A DNA stretch of 64,000 bases from an uncultured Pseudomonas sp. GTDB lineage: Bacteria; Pseudomonadota; Gammaproteobacteria; Pseudomonadales; Pseudomonadaceae. Every line of letters starts with the position of its first letter. Position 1 is the first letter of the stretch. Position numbers and translations under genes: made by a program. Shown here piece by piece: positions 41,336-52,065 of this stretch. The stretch covers positions 1-64,000 of the forward strand of contig NZ_CAMPHV010000028.1 of the NCBI RefSeq assembly GCF_946886105.1. The letters run 5' to 3'. Under the pieces are notes generated by a model, which saw nothing but the letters and a program-made list of their open reading frames with translations, was not told the origin of the DNA and did not search any database.

Positions 41336-42616
41336 ATGAGCAAGACCAACGAATCCCTGATGCAACGCCGTATGGCCGCCGTTCCGCGCGGTGTGGGGCA
41401 GATCCACCCGATCTTCGCCGACAAGGCTGAGAACGCCACGGTGACCGATGTCGAAGGCCGTGAGTTCATCGATTTCGCTGGCGGTATCGCGGTGCTGAAC
41501 ACCGGCCACCTGCACCCGAAAGTGGTTGCGGCGGTGCAGCAGCAACTGACCAAGTTGACCCACACCTGCTTCCAGGTGCTGGCCTACGAGCCCTATGTCG
41601 AGCTGTGCGAGAAGATCAATGCGCGGGTGCCGGGCGACTTCGCCAAGAAAACCCTGCTGGTCACCACCGGCTCCGAGGCGGTGGAAAACTCGATCAAGAT
41701 CGCCCGTGCCGCCACCGGCCGCGCCGGGGTGATCGCCTTCACCGGTGGCTACCACGGCCGCACCATGATGACTCTGTCGCTGACTGGCAAGGTCGTGCCT
41801 TACTCGGCCGGCATGGGCCTGATGCCCGGTGGCGTGTTCCGCGCGCAGTACCCGTGCGCGCTGCATGGCGTCAGCGTCGATGACTCCATCGCCAGCATCG
41901 AGCGGATCTTCAAGAATGACGCCGAGCCGCGCGACATCGCCGCGATCATCATCGAGCCGGTGCAGGGCGAGGGCGGTTTTTACGTCGCGCCGAAGGAATT
42001 TATGCAGCGCCTGCGTGCACTCTGCGACCAGCACGGCATCCTGCTGATCGCCGACGAAGTGCAGACCGGCGCCGGGCGTACCGGCACCTTCTTCGCCATG
42101 GAGCAGATGGGCGTCGCGGCCGATTTGACCACCTTCGCCAAATCCATCGCCGGCGGTTTCCCGGTGGCCGGCGTGTGCGGCAAGGCGGAATACATGGACG
42201 CCATCGCCCCCGGCGGTTTGGGCGGCACCTACGCTGGCAGCCCGATCGCCTGCGCCGCGGCCCTGGCGGTGATCGAGGTGTTCGAGGAAGAGAATCTGCT
42301 GGAGCGCTGCAATGCGGTCGGCGAGCGTCTGGTCACTGGCCTGAAAGCCATCCAGAGCAAGCACAAATCGATCGGCGAAGTGCGCGCACTCGGCGCGATG
42401 ATCGCGGTCGAGCTGTTCGAGAACGGCGACCTGCACAAGCCGAACGCGGCCCTGACCGGGCAGATAGTCGCCAAGGCCCGCGACAAGGGCTTGATCCTGC
42501 TGTCGTGCGGCACCTACGGCAACGTGTTGCGCGTGCTGGTGCCGCTGACCGCTGAAGACGCCCTGCTCGACAAGGGCCTGGCGATCATCGCCGAGTGCTT
42601 CGACGAGCTGGCGTGA
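41336..42616 (+). CDS. gabT: 4-aminobutyrate aminotransferase GabT
   Basis: The start at 41336 (MSKTNESLMQRRMAAVPRG) has GAGG upstream and gives 426 residues. It is a class III PLP aminotransferase: TTGSEAVENSIKIARAATGR, ADEVQTGAGRTG, and the PLP lysine in TFAKSIAGGFPV. It converts GABA to succinate semialdehyde, and 5-aminovalerate to glutarate semialdehyde in the lysine route (DavT). The two substrates cannot be separated by sequence here. Confidence 0.92.
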   Translation: MSKTNESLMQRRMAAVPRGVGQIHPIFADKAENATVTDVEGREFIDFAGGIAVLNTGHLHPKVVAAVQQQLTKLTHTCFQVLAYEPYVELCEKINARVPGDFAKKTLLVTTGSEAVENSIKIARAATGRAGVIAFTGGYHGRTMMTLSLTGKVVPYSAGMGLMPGGVFRAQYPCALHGVSVDDSIASIERIFKNDAEPRDIAAIIIEPVQGEGGFYVAPKEFMQRLRALCDQHGILLIADEVQTGAGRTGTFFAMEQMGVAADLTTFAKSIAGGFPVAGVCGKAEYMDAIAPGGLGGTYAGSPIACAAALAVIEVFEEENLLERCNAVGERLVTGLKAIQSKHKSIGEVRALGAMIAVELFENGDLHKPNAALTGQIVAKARDKGLILLSCGTYGNVLRVLVPLTAEDALLDKGLAIIAECFDELA

Positions 42617-42629
42617 GCCTGTAAAAATC

Positions 42630-42650
42630 GACGGCAGCCGAGCTGCCGTC
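42630..42650 (-). terminator. Hairpin after gabT
   Basis: Arms GACGGCAGC / GCTGCCGTC have a 3-nt loop. A T-tract follows only on the minus strand, so for the gabT transcript this is at most an attenuating or stabilising hairpin before the second binding-protein gene. Confidence 0.4.
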
Positions 42651-42670
42651 ACCGTATTGAGGAGGCGTTC

Positions 42671-43693
42671 ATGCTGCGCTCGAGTCTGGCCTGGTTGTGC
42701 CTGTTCATCGCGCTGCCGGGCTTTGCGGCCCAGCTCACCGTGATCTCATTCGGCGGTTCGGTCCGCGACGCTCAGCGCGAGGCCTTCTACAGGCCCTACC
42801 GTGAGTCCAGTGGCGTAGCGGTGATCAACGGCTCCTACAATGGCGACTTCACCAAGCTGCGGCGCATGCAGGCGATGCAGCATGTCACCTGGGATGTGGT
42901 CGAGGTGGAGGCGCCGGAGCTGGCGCGCGGCTGCGAAACAGGGGTGTTCCAGCCCCTCAACGAGTCTTTGGCGCTCGAGGCACTGACGCCTGGAGCCCTG
43001 CGCCCCTGCGGTGTGGGCAGCTTCGTCTGGTCCATGGTGTTGGCTTACAACTCGGCCCATCTGCGCGAAGCCCCTCGTAGCTGGGCGGACTTCTGGGATC
43101 TGGAGCGTTTTCCGGGGACCAGGGGGCTGCGCCTGGGGGCCAAGTACAACCTGGAATTCGCCCTGCTGGCCGATGGCGTGCCGGCCGAGCGGGTTTACGC
43201 CACGCTGGCCACCGAGGCCGGCGTGGAGCGGGCGTTCCGCAAGCTCGAGCAGATCAAACCGCATATCCGCTGGTGGCAAGCCGGCGAGGAGCCGGTGCGC
43301 GGCCTGCGCGACGGCGGTCTGGTCATGAGCGCCGCCTACAGCGGCCGTATCGGCGCGAGCCAGGATCAGGGCGACGGCCTGGACCTGGTGTGGGCCGGTA
43401 GCATCTATGACTTCGATTACTGGGCGATCCCCACGGGGAGCTTCAATGGCCCCGAAGCGCGTCGCTTCATCCAGTTCGCCAGCCAGCCGGGGCCGCAGCG
43501 CGCCTTTGCCGAGTCGATCCCTTACGGCCCGGTCAACCCCGAGGCACTGGCCGCGCTGACGCCCGAACGCGTGGCGCGCCTGCCGACGGCACCGGCCAAT
43601 CTGCGGTCCGCGCTGGCCATGGATGTGGACTTCTGGAGCGAACACGGCGCGCTTCTCGACCGACGTTTCGAGGCATGGCGCGGGCGTCCCTGA
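42671..43693 (+). CDS. Second periplasmic binding protein, AgtB paralogue
   Basis: The 340-residue product has a signal peptide (AWLCLFIALPGFAA) and then AQLTVISFGG, closely parallel to AgtB. Shared segments include VEAPELARGC, RPCGVGSFVWSMVLAYN and the ending MDVDFWSEHGALLDRRFEAW. GAGGAGG lies upstream. No permease follows, so it probably feeds the agt permeases with another ligand, or serves as a sensor partner. In P. aeruginosa a comparable orphan binding protein (PA0602) sits before agtA; here it is after gabT. Confidence 0.85.
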   Translation: MLRSSLAWLCLFIALPGFAAQLTVISFGGSVRDAQREAFYRPYRESSGVAVINGSYNGDFTKLRRMQAMQHVTWDVVEVEAPELARGCETGVFQPLNESLALEALTPGALRPCGVGSFVWSMVLAYNSAHLREAPRSWADFWDLERFPGTRGLRLGAKYNLEFALLADGVPAERVYATLATEAGVERAFRKLEQIKPHIRWWQAGEEPVRGLRDGGLVMSAAYSGRIGASQDQGDGLDLVWAGSIYDFDYWAIPTGSFNGPEARRFIQFASQPGPQRAFAESIPYGPVNPEALAALTPERVARLPTAPANLRSALAMDVDFWSEHGALLDRRFEAWRGRP

Positions 43694-43743
43694 GTCGTCG
43701 CCGCAAGCGCTGTACTCCTGCGTCATGCGTGGGCGCTCTAAAC

Positions 43744-43811
43744 CTGTGGGGGCGGTTTCGCCCGCAATGTCCCGGTGTCGGCCACCCCTGTAGTCGAGAC
43801 CGCTCCCACAG
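43744..43811. repeat. REP-type inverted repeat upstream of rpe
   Basis: The outer arms CTGTGGGGGCGGT and ACCGCTCCCACAG pair almost fully, another standard pseudomonad REP element. TACAAT at 43829-43834 just beyond it could be a -10 for rpe, without a clear -35. Confidence 0.75.
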
Positions 43812-43870
43812 CTCTACCCGCCCTCGGGTACAATGCGTGCCATCGTGAACATGCCCCTCCGAGGTACGCC

Positions 43871-44545
43871 ATGCAACCCTTCGCCATCGCCCCGTCGATC
43901 CTCTCCGCCGACTTCGCCCGTCTGGGCGAGGAAGTGGATAAGGTGCTCGCCGCCGGCGCCGACATCGTCCACTTCGACGTGATGGATAACCACTACGTGC
44001 CTAACCTGACCATCGGCCCGATGGTCTGCGCGGCGCTACGTAAGTACGGCATCACGGCGCCGATCGACGCGCACCTGATGGTCAAGCCGGTGGATCGGAT
44101 CATCGGCGACTTCATCGAAGCCGGTGCCAGCTACATCACCTTTCACCCCGAGGCCAGCGAGCATATCGACCGCTCCCTGCAACTGATCCGCGACGGCGGC
44201 TGCAAGGCCGGCCTGGTGTTCAACCCGGCGACCCCGCTGGACGTGCTCAAGCACGTACTGGACAAGGTCGACATGATCCTGCTGATGAGCGTCAACCCAG
44301 GGTTCGGCGGGCAGAAGTTCATTCCCCATACCCTGGAGAAGCTCAAGGAAGCCCGCGCGTTGATCGATGCCAGCGGCCGCGAGATCCGCCTGGAAATCGA
44401 TGGCGGGGTCAATGTGCAGAACATCCGCGAGATCGCTGCTGCCGGTGCCGATACCTTCGTTGCCGGCTCGGCGATCTTCAATCAACCCGACTACAAAACC
44501 GTGATTGACGCCATGCGCGCCGAACTGGCCGCGGTGCGTGGGTGA
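43871..44545 (+). CDS. rpe: Ribulose-phosphate 3-epimerase Rpe
   Basis: Rpe interconverts ribulose-5-phosphate and xylulose-5-phosphate in the pentose phosphate pathway. The start at 43871 ([20 protein letters not shown]) has GAGG upstream and gives 224 residues. The TIM-barrel motifs [42 protein letters not shown] and FVAGSAIF are all present. It is coupled to gph by a 4-bp overlap. Confidence 0.97.
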   Translation: MQPFAIAPSILSADFARLGEEVDKVLAAGADIVHFDVMDNHYVPNLTIGPMVCAALRKYGITAPIDAHLMVKPVDRIIGDFIEAGASYITFHPEASEHIDRSLQLIRDGGCKAGLVFNPATPLDVLKHVLDKVDMILLMSVNPGFGGQKFIPHTLEKLKEARALIDASGREIRLEIDGGVNVQNIREIAAAGADTFVAGSAIFNQPDYKTVIDAMRAELAAVRG

Positions 44546-45255
44546 TCAGCCTCGCCGGGCTGTTCCAGGGGCGCTTGCCGCGTCTGGTGATGTTCGACCT
44601 GGACGGCACCCTGGTCGATTCGGTACCGGACTTGGCCGCGGCCGTCGATAAAACCCTGATACTGCTCGGCCAGCCGGCCGCGGGCGTCGAACGGGTGCGC
44701 GACTGGGTCGGCAATGGCGCGCGGGTGTTGGTGCGCCGCGCCCTGGCCGGCGGTCTGCAGCACGAGCGGATTGACGATGCTGACGCCGAGCAGGCACTCG
44801 AGCTGTTTATGCAGGCCTATGCCGAAAACCATGCCCTGACCACTGTGTACCCGGGTGTGCGAGAAGTCCTGGACTGGTTGCGCGGGCAGGGCGTCGAACT
44901 GGCAGTCGTCACCAACAAGCCGGAGCGTTTCGTGGCGCCGCTGTTGGATGAGAAAGGCCTGGGCGGCTATTTCCGCTGGATCATCGGTGGCGATACCCTG
45001 CCCCAGCAAAAGCCCGATCCCGCGGCGCTCCTGCATGTTCTGCAACTGGCGCGCGTGGAGGCGGACGAGGCGTTGTTCATCGGCGATTCGCGTAACGATG
45101 TGCTGGCCGCCCAGGCGGCTGGCGTGCTTTGCGTCGCAGTGAGTTATGGCTACAACCATGGCCGCCCGATTGCCGAGGAGCAACCGGCACGGGTGCTCGA
45201 CAACCTGCGCGAGTTGTTGCCGGCTACCGGGCAGTTGGCGGTCGCCGGATCCTGA
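44542..45255 (+). CDS. gph: Phosphoglycolate phosphatase Gph
   Basis: Gph removes phosphate from 2-phosphoglycolate, a by-product of DNA repair. It begins with GTG overlapping the rpe stop (GTGA) and has 237 residues. HAD motifs are [16 protein letters not shown] and IGDSRND with a lysine in QQKPDP. The gene order rpe-gph-trpE is conserved across gammaproteobacteria. Confidence 0.95.
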   Translation: MISLAGLFQGRLPRLVMFDLDGTLVDSVPDLAAAVDKTLILLGQPAAGVERVRDWVGNGARVLVRRALAGGLQHERIDDADAEQALELFMQAYAENHALTTVYPGVREVLDWLRGQGVELAVVTNKPERFVAPLLDEKGLGGYFRWIIGGDTLPQQKPDPAALLHVLQLARVEADEALFIGDSRNDVLAAQAAGVLCVAVSYGYNHGRPIAEEQPARVLDNLRELLPATGQLAVAGS

Positions 45256-45258
45256 TCG

Positions 45259-45290
45259 GCGCGCCGCCCGATTTGTCGGGCGCGGCGGGT
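45259..45290 (+). terminator. GC-rich hairpin after gph
   Basis: GCGCCGCCCGA faces TCGGGCGCGGCG with a small bulge, just past the gph stop. The following GGTTGATT is only weakly T-rich. It may separate rpe-gph from trp transcription. Confidence 0.4.
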
Positions 45291-45318
45291 TGATTCACTG
45301 GTTGGCCTGCGCTAGTGT
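45290..45318 (+). promoter_or_regulatory. Candidate trpE promoter
   Basis: TTGATT, a 17-bp spacer and TAGTGT lie upstream of the leader peptide; transcription would begin near 45325. Confidence 0.4.
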
Positions 45319-45381
45319 GGCGAGACTTTACTCCCGCCTGATTAAGAGAACTCCGTGGTGGTTATCTGCACACGCTGGTCC

Positions 45382-45426
45382 ATGAACATCATCAAGGCCC
45401 TGGCCCGTTGGCGCTGGCGCCTGTGA
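45382..45426 (+). CDS. trpL: trp leader peptide (TrpL), Trp-rich
   Basis: A 14-codon frame reads [14 protein letters not shown] and stops 67 bp before trpE. It has two Trp codons in four (RWRW), the hallmark of attenuation control: ribosome stalling at Trp codons in starvation would favour expression of trpE. A longer in-frame version starting at GTG 45355 has a better ribosome-binding site (AAGAGA five bases before) and adds a third Trp. Attenuation of trpE by such leaders is known in P. putida. A canonical terminator with a T-tract is not obvious downstream. Confidence 0.7.
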   Translation: MNIIKALARWRWRL

Positions 45427-45493
45427 CCTGATCTTGGCCGCAAAGGCCGCGCGTTTGCACACGACCGTATACCCTCAAGCCACGAGGCTGCAC

Positions 45494-47002
45494 ATGACCC
45501 GCGAAGAACTCCTGCGTTTAGCCGCTGCCGGCTATAACCGCATTCCCGTTGCCTGCGAAACCCTGGTGGATTTCGACACGCCACTGTCCATCTATTTGAA
45601 ACTGGCCGATGAGGCCAATACCTACTTGCTCGAGTCCGTCCAGGGCGGCGAGAAGTGGGGGCGTTATTCGATCATCGGTCTGGCGGCGCGCACCGTGCTG
45701 CGTGCATACGGTCACCGGGTGGTGATCAGCGTCGATGGCGTCGAGGTGGAAAGCCACGACTGCGCGGACCCGCTGGCCTTCGTCGAGCAATTCAAAGAGC
45801 GCTACAAGGTGCCGACCCTTCCCGGCTTGCCGCGTTTCAACGGCGGGCTGGTGGGTTATTTCAGCTATGACAGCGTGCGTTACGTCGAGCCGAAGCTGGC
45901 CGCCGGAGTCAACCCGGACCCGCTCGATACCCCGGATATCCTGCTGATGGTCTCGGACGTGGTGGTGGTGTTCGACAACCTGGCCGGCAAGATGCACGCC
46001 ATCGTGCTTGCCGATCCGTCCGAGGCGGGCGGCTTCGAGCAGGGCCAGGCGCGCCTGCAGGAAATCCTGCACAAGTTGCGCCAGCCGATCACCCCGCGAT
46101 TGGGCGTCGACCTGAGCGCGCCGGCGGGCGTCGAGCCTGCCTTCAAGTCGAGCTTCAGCCGTGACGACTACGAAGCGGCGGTCAGCGCGATCAAGGAGTA
46201 CATCCTCGCCGGCGACTGCATGCAGGTGGTGATTTCCCAACGCATGTCGATTCCATTCAAAGCTGCGCCCATCGATCTGTATCGGGCGCTGCGCTGCATC
46301 AACCCCACGCCTTATATGTACTTCTTCAACTTCGGCGATTTCCATGTGGTCGGCAGCTCGCCGGAAGTGCTGGTGCGCGTCGAGGACAACCTGGTCACCG
46401 TACGGCCGATTGCCGGCACCCGCCCGCGCGGCGCCAGCGAGGAGGCTGACCTGGCTTTGGAAGAGGATCTGCTGTCCGACGCCAAGGAGCTCGCCGAGCA
46501 TCTGATGCTGATCGACCTGGGGCGCAACGACGTCGGCCGGGTGTCCAGCACCGGCAGTGTCAAGCTCACCGAGAAAATGGTGATCGAGCGCTACTCCAAC
46601 GTCATGCATATCGTCTCCAACGTCACCGGGCAGCTCAAACAAGGCCTGAGCGCCATGGACGCCCTGCGTGCGATCCTGCCGGCCGGCACGCTATCCGGCG
46701 CGCCGAAGATCCGTGCCATGGAGATCATCGACGAACTGGAACCGATCAAGCGCGGCGTCTACGGCGGCGCGGTGGGTTATCTGGCCTGGAACGGCAATAT
46801 GGATACCGCCATCGCCATCCGCACCGCGGTGATCAAGGACGGCGAACTGCATGTGCAGGCCGGCGCCGGCATCGTTGCCGACTCGGTACCGGCCCTGGAG
46901 TGGGAGGAAACCCTCAACAAGCGCCGCGCCATGTTCCGTGCCGTGGCGCTGGCCGAGCAAACTGCCTCCGAACAAACCGCCCCTGACCAGACCAAGCGCT
47001 GA
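45494..47002 (+). CDS. trpE: Anthranilate synthase component I TrpE
   Basis: TrpE makes anthranilate from chorismate with ammonia supplied by TrpG. The start at 45494 ([20 protein letters not shown]) has GAGG upstream and gives 502 residues. The feedback-inhibition site is visible as [15 protein letters not shown]. The catalytic core includes [29 protein letters not shown] and [11 protein letters not shown]. It is followed after 11 bp by trpG without interruption. Confidence 0.97.
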   Translation: MTREELLRLAAAGYNRIPVACETLVDFDTPLSIYLKLADEANTYLLESVQGGEKWGRYSIIGLAARTVLRAYGHRVVISVDGVEVESHDCADPLAFVEQFKERYKVPTLPGLPRFNGGLVGYFSYDSVRYVEPKLAAGVNPDPLDTPDILLMVSDVVVVFDNLAGKMHAIVLADPSEAGGFEQGQARLQEILHKLRQPITPRLGVDLSAPAGVEPAFKSSFSRDDYEAAVSAIKEYILAGDCMQVVISQRMSIPFKAAPIDLYRALRCINPTPYMYFFNFGDFHVVGSSPEVLVRVEDNLVTVRPIAGTRPRGASEEADLALEEDLLSDAKELAEHLMLIDLGRNDVGRVSSTGSVKLTEKMVIERYSNVMHIVSNVTGQLKQGLSAMDALRAILPAGTLSGAPKIRAMEIIDELEPIKRGVYGGAVGYLAWNGNMDTAIAIRTAVIKDGELHVQAGAGIVADSVPALEWEETLNKRRAMFRAVALAEQTASEQTAPDQTKR

Positions 47003-47013
47003 GGAGTCCCGCC

Positions 47014-47606
47014 ATGCTGCTGATGATCGACAATTACGACTCCTTCACCTACAACGTGGTGCAGTACCTCGGCGAACTGGGTGCCGATGTCCATGTGATC
47101 CGCAACGACGAACTGAGCGTCGCCGAAATCGAGGCGCTGAAGCCCGAGCGCATCGTGGTCTCGCCCGGCCCCTGCACGCCGACCGAAGCCGGCGTATCGC
47201 TGGCGGTGATCGAGTATTTCGCCGGCAAGTTACCGATTCTCGGCGTTTGCCTGGGGCACCAGAGCATCGGCCAGGCTTTCGGCGGCGATGTGGTGCGCGC
47301 GCGCCAGGTGATGCACGGCAAGACCAGCCCGGTGTTCCACGAACATCAAGGCGTATTCTCCGGGTTGAACATGCCGTTGACGGTGACCCGCTATCATTCC
47401 CTGGTGGTCAAGCGCGAAACCTTGCCCGATTGCCTGGAGATCACCGCCTGGACCCAGCATGCCGATGGTTCGGTCGACGAGATCATGGGGTTGCGGCACA
47501 AGAGCCTGCATATCGAAGGCGTGCAATTCCACCCCGAGTCGATTCTCACCGAGCAGGGCCATGAGCTGTTCGCCAACTTCCTCAAACAACACGGAGGCGT
47601 GCGCCG

Positions 47607-47610
<4 letters not shown>
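47014..47610 (+). CDS. trpG: Anthranilate synthase component II TrpG (glutamine amidotransferase)
   Basis: The 198-residue class I amidotransferase begins [20 protein letters not shown] after GAGGAG. The nucleophile is in [15 protein letters not shown] and the His/Glu pair is in VQFHPES. It may also serve aminodeoxychorismate synthase, as PabA does. It overlaps trpD by 4 bp. Confidence 0.96.
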
Positions 47611-48649
<1,039 letters not shown>

Positions 48650-48653
<4 letters not shown>

Positions 48654-49486
48654 GTCTGCCAACCGTTCTGGAGAAGATTCTCGCGCGTAAGGCCGAAGAA
48701 GTGGCGGCGCGTCGCGCCGCTGTCGGCTTTGCCGAACTCGAGCAGCAAGCAGCAGCCTGCGATGCCCCGCGGGGGTTCGCCGAGGCGATGTTGCAGCAAG
48801 CCAAACGTAAACAACCTGCGGTAATTGCCGAAATCAAGAAGGCTTCGCCGAGTAAGGGCGTGCTACGCGAGCATTTCGTGCCAGCCGAGTTGGCGCAGAG
48901 TTATCAGGCCGGCGGCGCGACCTGCCTGTCGGTGCTGACCGATGTGGACTTCTTTCAAGGCGCCGACCGCTACCTGCAGGAGGCCCGCAACGCCTGCAAG
49001 CTGCCGGTGATCCGTAAGGATTTCATGATCGATCCGTACCAGATCGTCGAAGCGCGGGCGCTGGGCGCGGACTGTGTGCTGCTGATCGTCTCGGCCCTCG
49101 ATGATGTGCAAATGGCCGAGTTGGCGGCGACCGCGAAAGCATTCCAGCTGGACGTGTTGGTCGAGGTGCACGATGGCGACGAGCTCGAACGCGCGCTGAA
49201 GACCCTGGATACACCGCTGGTGGGGATCAACAACCGCAATCTGCACACCTTCGAGGTCAGCCTGGAAACCACACTCGACCTCCTGCCGCGAGTGCCGCGC
49301 GATCGCCTGGTGGTGACCGAGAGCGGCATCCTCAATCGTGCCGATGTCGAGCTGATGGAGATCAGCGAGGTCTACGGCTTCTTGGTCGGCGAGGCGTTCA
49401 TGCGCGCAGAAAACCCCGGTGCGGAGCTGGAACGTCTGTTCTTCCCCGAGCGCAAGCGGGTGGTCGCCAGCGCGGATGTGGACTGA
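48650..49486 (+). CDS. trpC: Indole-3-glycerol phosphate synthase TrpC
   Basis: The start at 48650 ([20 protein letters not shown]) overlaps the trpD stop and gives 278 residues. It is a monofunctional TIM barrel: [40 protein letters not shown] and TESGI. There is no fused TrpF domain, as expected in pseudomonads. It is the last gene of the run before a strong terminator. Confidence 0.97.
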
Positions 49487-49494
49487 CGCGACAC

Positions 49495-49532
49495 GCATAA
49501 AAAAGCCGACGCATGCGTCGGCTTTTTTATGC
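49495..49532. terminator. Bidirectional terminator between trpC and vfr
   Basis: This is a 38-bp perfect palindrome: the arm GCATAAAAAAGCCGACGCA is followed directly by its reverse complement. T-tracts occur on both sides, so it stops the convergent trpC and vfr transcripts. Confidence 0.92.
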
Positions 49533-49539
49533 GGGATGT

Positions 49540-50184
49540 TCAGCGGGTGCCGAATATCACCATGGTCTTGCCTTTGACGTTGACCAGCCCCTGTTCCTCC
49601 AGCGCCTTGAGTACCCGGCCGACCATTTCCCGCGAGCAGCCGACAATGCGGCCGATTTCCTGGCGGGTGATCTTGATCTGCATGCCATCCGGGTGAGTCA
49701 TGGCGTCGGGCTGCTTGCACAGGTCGAGCAGGGTGTGCGCGACCCGGCCTGTAACGTCGAGGAAGGCCAGGTCGCCGACCTTGCGCGTAGTATTGCGCAG
49801 GCGCTCGGCCATCTGGCTGCCCAGGGCGTAGAGAATGTCCGGATCCTGCTCGGTGAGTTCGCGGAACTTGGCATAGCTCAGTTCCGCCACTTCGCACTCG
49901 GTCTTGGCCCGAACCCAGGCGCTGCGTTCCTTTTCTGCACCATCTTTGTCGAACAGGCCCATCTCGCCGAAAAAGTCCCCGGCATTGAGGTAGGCGATGA
50001 TCATCTCGCGGCCGTCATCGTCTTCGATCAGGATGGTGACCGAACCCTTGACGATGAAGAACAACGTTTCGCACCGGTCACCTGCATAGATGATGGTGCT
50101 TTTGGCGGTGTAGCGACGGCGGTGGCAGTGTGCGAGGAGTTTGTCGAGATTTTTTATTTTAGGTGTGAGGGTAATAGCAACCAT
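49540..50184 (-). CDS. vfr: cAMP-dependent transcriptional regulator Vfr (CRP family)
   Basis: Vfr is the pseudomonad homologue of CRP. The 214-residue protein has the cyclic-nucleotide-binding barrel with phosphate-binding loop GEMGLF...RSAWVRA at about 80-105, a dimerisation helix, and the [23 protein letters not shown] near 170-190. In P. aeruginosa it controls virulence, twitching and quorum sensing; in other Pseudomonas its role is broader and less defined. It is convergent with trpC. Confidence 0.95.
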   Translation of the reverse strand: MVAITLTPKIKNLDKLLAHCHRRRYTAKSTIIYAGDRCETLFFIVKGSVTILIEDDDGREMIIAYLNAGDFFGEMGLFDKDGAEKERSAWVRAKTECEVAELSYAKFRELTEQDPDILYALGSQMAERLRNTTRKVGDLAFLDVTGRVAHTLLDLCKQPDAMTHPDGMQIKITRQEIGRIVGCSREMVGRVLKALEEQGLVNVKGKTMVIFGTR

Positions 50185-50420
50185 GCCCGAATCCCGAAGA
50201 TATAAATGTAAGCCGCTGTCTTGCTGGCGGTTATTTTAATTTAGTTATCCGATCAAGTTTGCCAGCATTCTGGCGCCAGTATAACAAGCACTCCAATACT
50301 AGGTGCGGTTTTGCGACCTGGCTAACATCTAGCCAAGGAACTCTTGCGCGATTGCCGTATACGGGCGAACAAAACTGCTGTGATAAGCTGCGTTCCCTTT
50401 TTAACAGCGGAGCCAGGGTA
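50185..50420. promoter_or_regulatory. Divergent regulatory region vfr / osmC-family gene
   Basis: This 236-bp AT-rich gap separates two divergent genes. On the minus strand TTGATC followed 16 bp later by ATAACC may act as a vfr promoter; the match is mediocre. No clear CRP/Vfr half-sites (TGTGA-N6-TCACA) were seen. Confidence 0.35.
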
Positions 50421-50843
50421 ATGAAAGCACGCATTCAATGGGCCGGCGAAGCGCTGTTTCTCGGCGAGTCGGGCAGTGGCCATGCGGTGGTGATGGATGG
50501 CCCGCCGGAGAGCGGCGGCCGCAACCTCGGCGTGCGCCCGATGGAGATGTTGTTGATCGGTTTGGGCGGTTGCAGCAATTTCGATGTGGTCAGCATTCTG
50601 AAAAAATCCAGACAGGCGGTCGAGAGCTGCGAAGCCTTTCTCGAAGCCGAGCGCGCCACTGAAGAACCCAAGGTGTTCACCAAGATCCACCTGCATTTCG
50701 TGGTCAAGGGCCGCGGCCTGAAAGAGGCCCAGGTGAAACGCGCGGTGGAACTGTCGGCGGAGAAGTATTGCTCCGCATCGATCATGCTGGGCCGCGCGGG
50801 TGTCGAGATAACCCACGACTACGAAATCGTCGAGTTGGGCTGA
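50421..50843 (+). CDS. OsmC family peroxiredoxin-like protein
   Basis: The start at 50421 (MKARIQWAGEALFLGESGSG) gives 140 residues. The two redox cysteines of the OsmC/Ohr fold are present (GLGGCSNFDVVSILKK and EKYCSAS). YhfA-like members of this subgroup sit next to crp in many gammaproteobacteria, the same position as here beside vfr. A peroxide or hydroperoxide substrate is likely for the family but not shown for this subgroup. Confidence 0.9.
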   Translation: MKARIQWAGEALFLGESGSGHAVVMDGPPESGGRNLGVRPMEMLLIGLGGCSNFDVVSILKKSRQAVESCEAFLEAERATEEPKVFTKIHLHFVVKGRGLKEAQVKRAVELSAEKYCSASIMLGRAGVEITHDYEIVELG

Positions 50844-50910
50844 AGGCTCTTCAAGTAGATGCGAGAAGCCCAGCGGGAGCGCCCGCCCGTACAGCGCTCC
50901 GCTCGCCGCT

Positions 50911-51558
50911 TTAAAGCCGATACACGCTTTTGGTCATGACCTTGGACAGCAAGGTCATGCCGAACTTTACCGGTGCCGGGAAGCGTAAACCGCCGGCTTC
51001 CAGGGCGCTGGTAGCATGTTGCTCCTCGTCCTTGCGCATCTGCTGCAGAATCGCCCGGGACTTCTCGTCGTTTTCCGGAATCTGTTGCAGGTGTTCGTCG
51101 AGGTGCTTGACCACCTGATCCTCGGTGGCGGCGACGAAACCCAGACTGACCCGGTCGCTGACCAGACCGGCGACCGCACCGACGCCGAACGACAAACCAT
51201 AAAACAGCGGGTTGAGTACGCTGGTCTGGCTGCCGAGCTGGCGAATGCGTTGCTCGCACCAGGCCAGGTGATCGATCTCCTCGTCGGCAGCATGCTCCAT
51301 GGCGGCGCGCACCTGCGGCAACTTGGCGGTCAGTGCCTGGCCTTGGTAAAGCGCCTGGGCGCAGACCTCACCGGTGTGATTGATGCGCATCAAGCCGGCG
51401 ATGTGCTGGGTTTGCTGCTCATCGAGCTGCGCTTCGGGCTGAACCACGGCGGGAGAGGGGCGACCCGGTTGACCGCTGAACGGCAGCAAAGTCCGCAGCG
51501 CGGCATCGGCTTGTAGCAATAGCCGGTCGACAGGCGTGTAGTGACGTTGGTTGGCCAT
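50911..51558 (-). CDS. coq7: 2-polyprenyl-3-methyl-6-methoxy-1,4-benzoquinol hydroxylase Coq7
   Basis: Coq7 performs the C6 hydroxylation in ubiquinone synthesis. The 215-residue ferritin-like di-iron enzyme shows its metal ligands as [20 protein letters not shown] and DEEQHA. A membrane-associating hydrophobic stretch lies near 125-145. The start follows GGAGG. Its stop is 67 bp from the convergent osmC-like gene. Confidence 0.95.
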   Translation of the reverse strand: MANQRHYTPVDRLLLQADAALRTLLPFSGQPGRPSPAVVQPEAQLDEQQTQHIAGLMRINHTGEVCAQALYQGQALTAKLPQVRAAMEHAADEEIDHLAWCEQRIRQLGSQTSVLNPLFYGLSFGVGAVAGLVSDRVSLGFVAATEDQVVKHLDEHLQQIPENDEKSRAILQQMRKDEEQHATSALEAGGLRFPAPVKFGMTLLSKVMTKSVYRL

Positions 51559-51648
51559 CGGGCACCTCCGGCGGAAAGAACGGCGCCCAGTTTACTCCAA
51601 TAGCCCCGCATCGGTTCGCCCCGCATTGGGCCCTTTTGTCGCAGGCTC

Positions 51649-51987
51649 TCAGCCCGGCGGCCAGGTCATCTGGCGCTGGCCGAGCACATGCATATGGATG
51701 TGATAAACCGTTTGGCCGCCCAGCTCGTTACAATTCATCACCACGCGAAAGCCTTCTTCGCAACCTTGTTCCTTGGCCAGGCGTTGGGCGGTGAAGAGAA
51801 TGTGTCCGGCCAATGCCTTGTCCGCTTCGGTCAGCTCGTCGAGGGTGGCGATGTGCTTTTTCGGAATCACCAAAAAGTGCACGGGGGCTTGCGGACCGAT
51901 GTCATGAAAGGCGAAGACCTGATCGTCTTCGTAAAGCTTGCGCGCGGGTATTTCCCCGGCGACGATCTTGCAGAAAAGACAATCCAT
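51649..51987 (-). CDS. HIT family nucleotide hydrolase (HinT-like)
   Basis: The 112-residue protein begins MDCLFCKIVAGEIPARKLYED and has the histidine triad VYHIHMHVLG near its C-terminus. Such enzymes hydrolyse nucleoside phosphoramidates. The neighbouring genes give no specific substrate. Confidence 0.94.
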   Translation of the reverse strand: MDCLFCKIVAGEIPARKLYEDDQVFAFHDIGPQAPVHFLVIPKKHIATLDELTEADKALAGHILFTAQRLAKEQGCEEGFRVVMNCNELGGQTVYHIHMHVLGQRQMTWPPG

Positions 51988-52065
51988 GGACAGTCTCCCG
52001 AACTGTTGAAAGAGATTCGAGTGTAACGGCGCCTATGGGGCCCGACCAGTTAACAAGGAGCGTGT

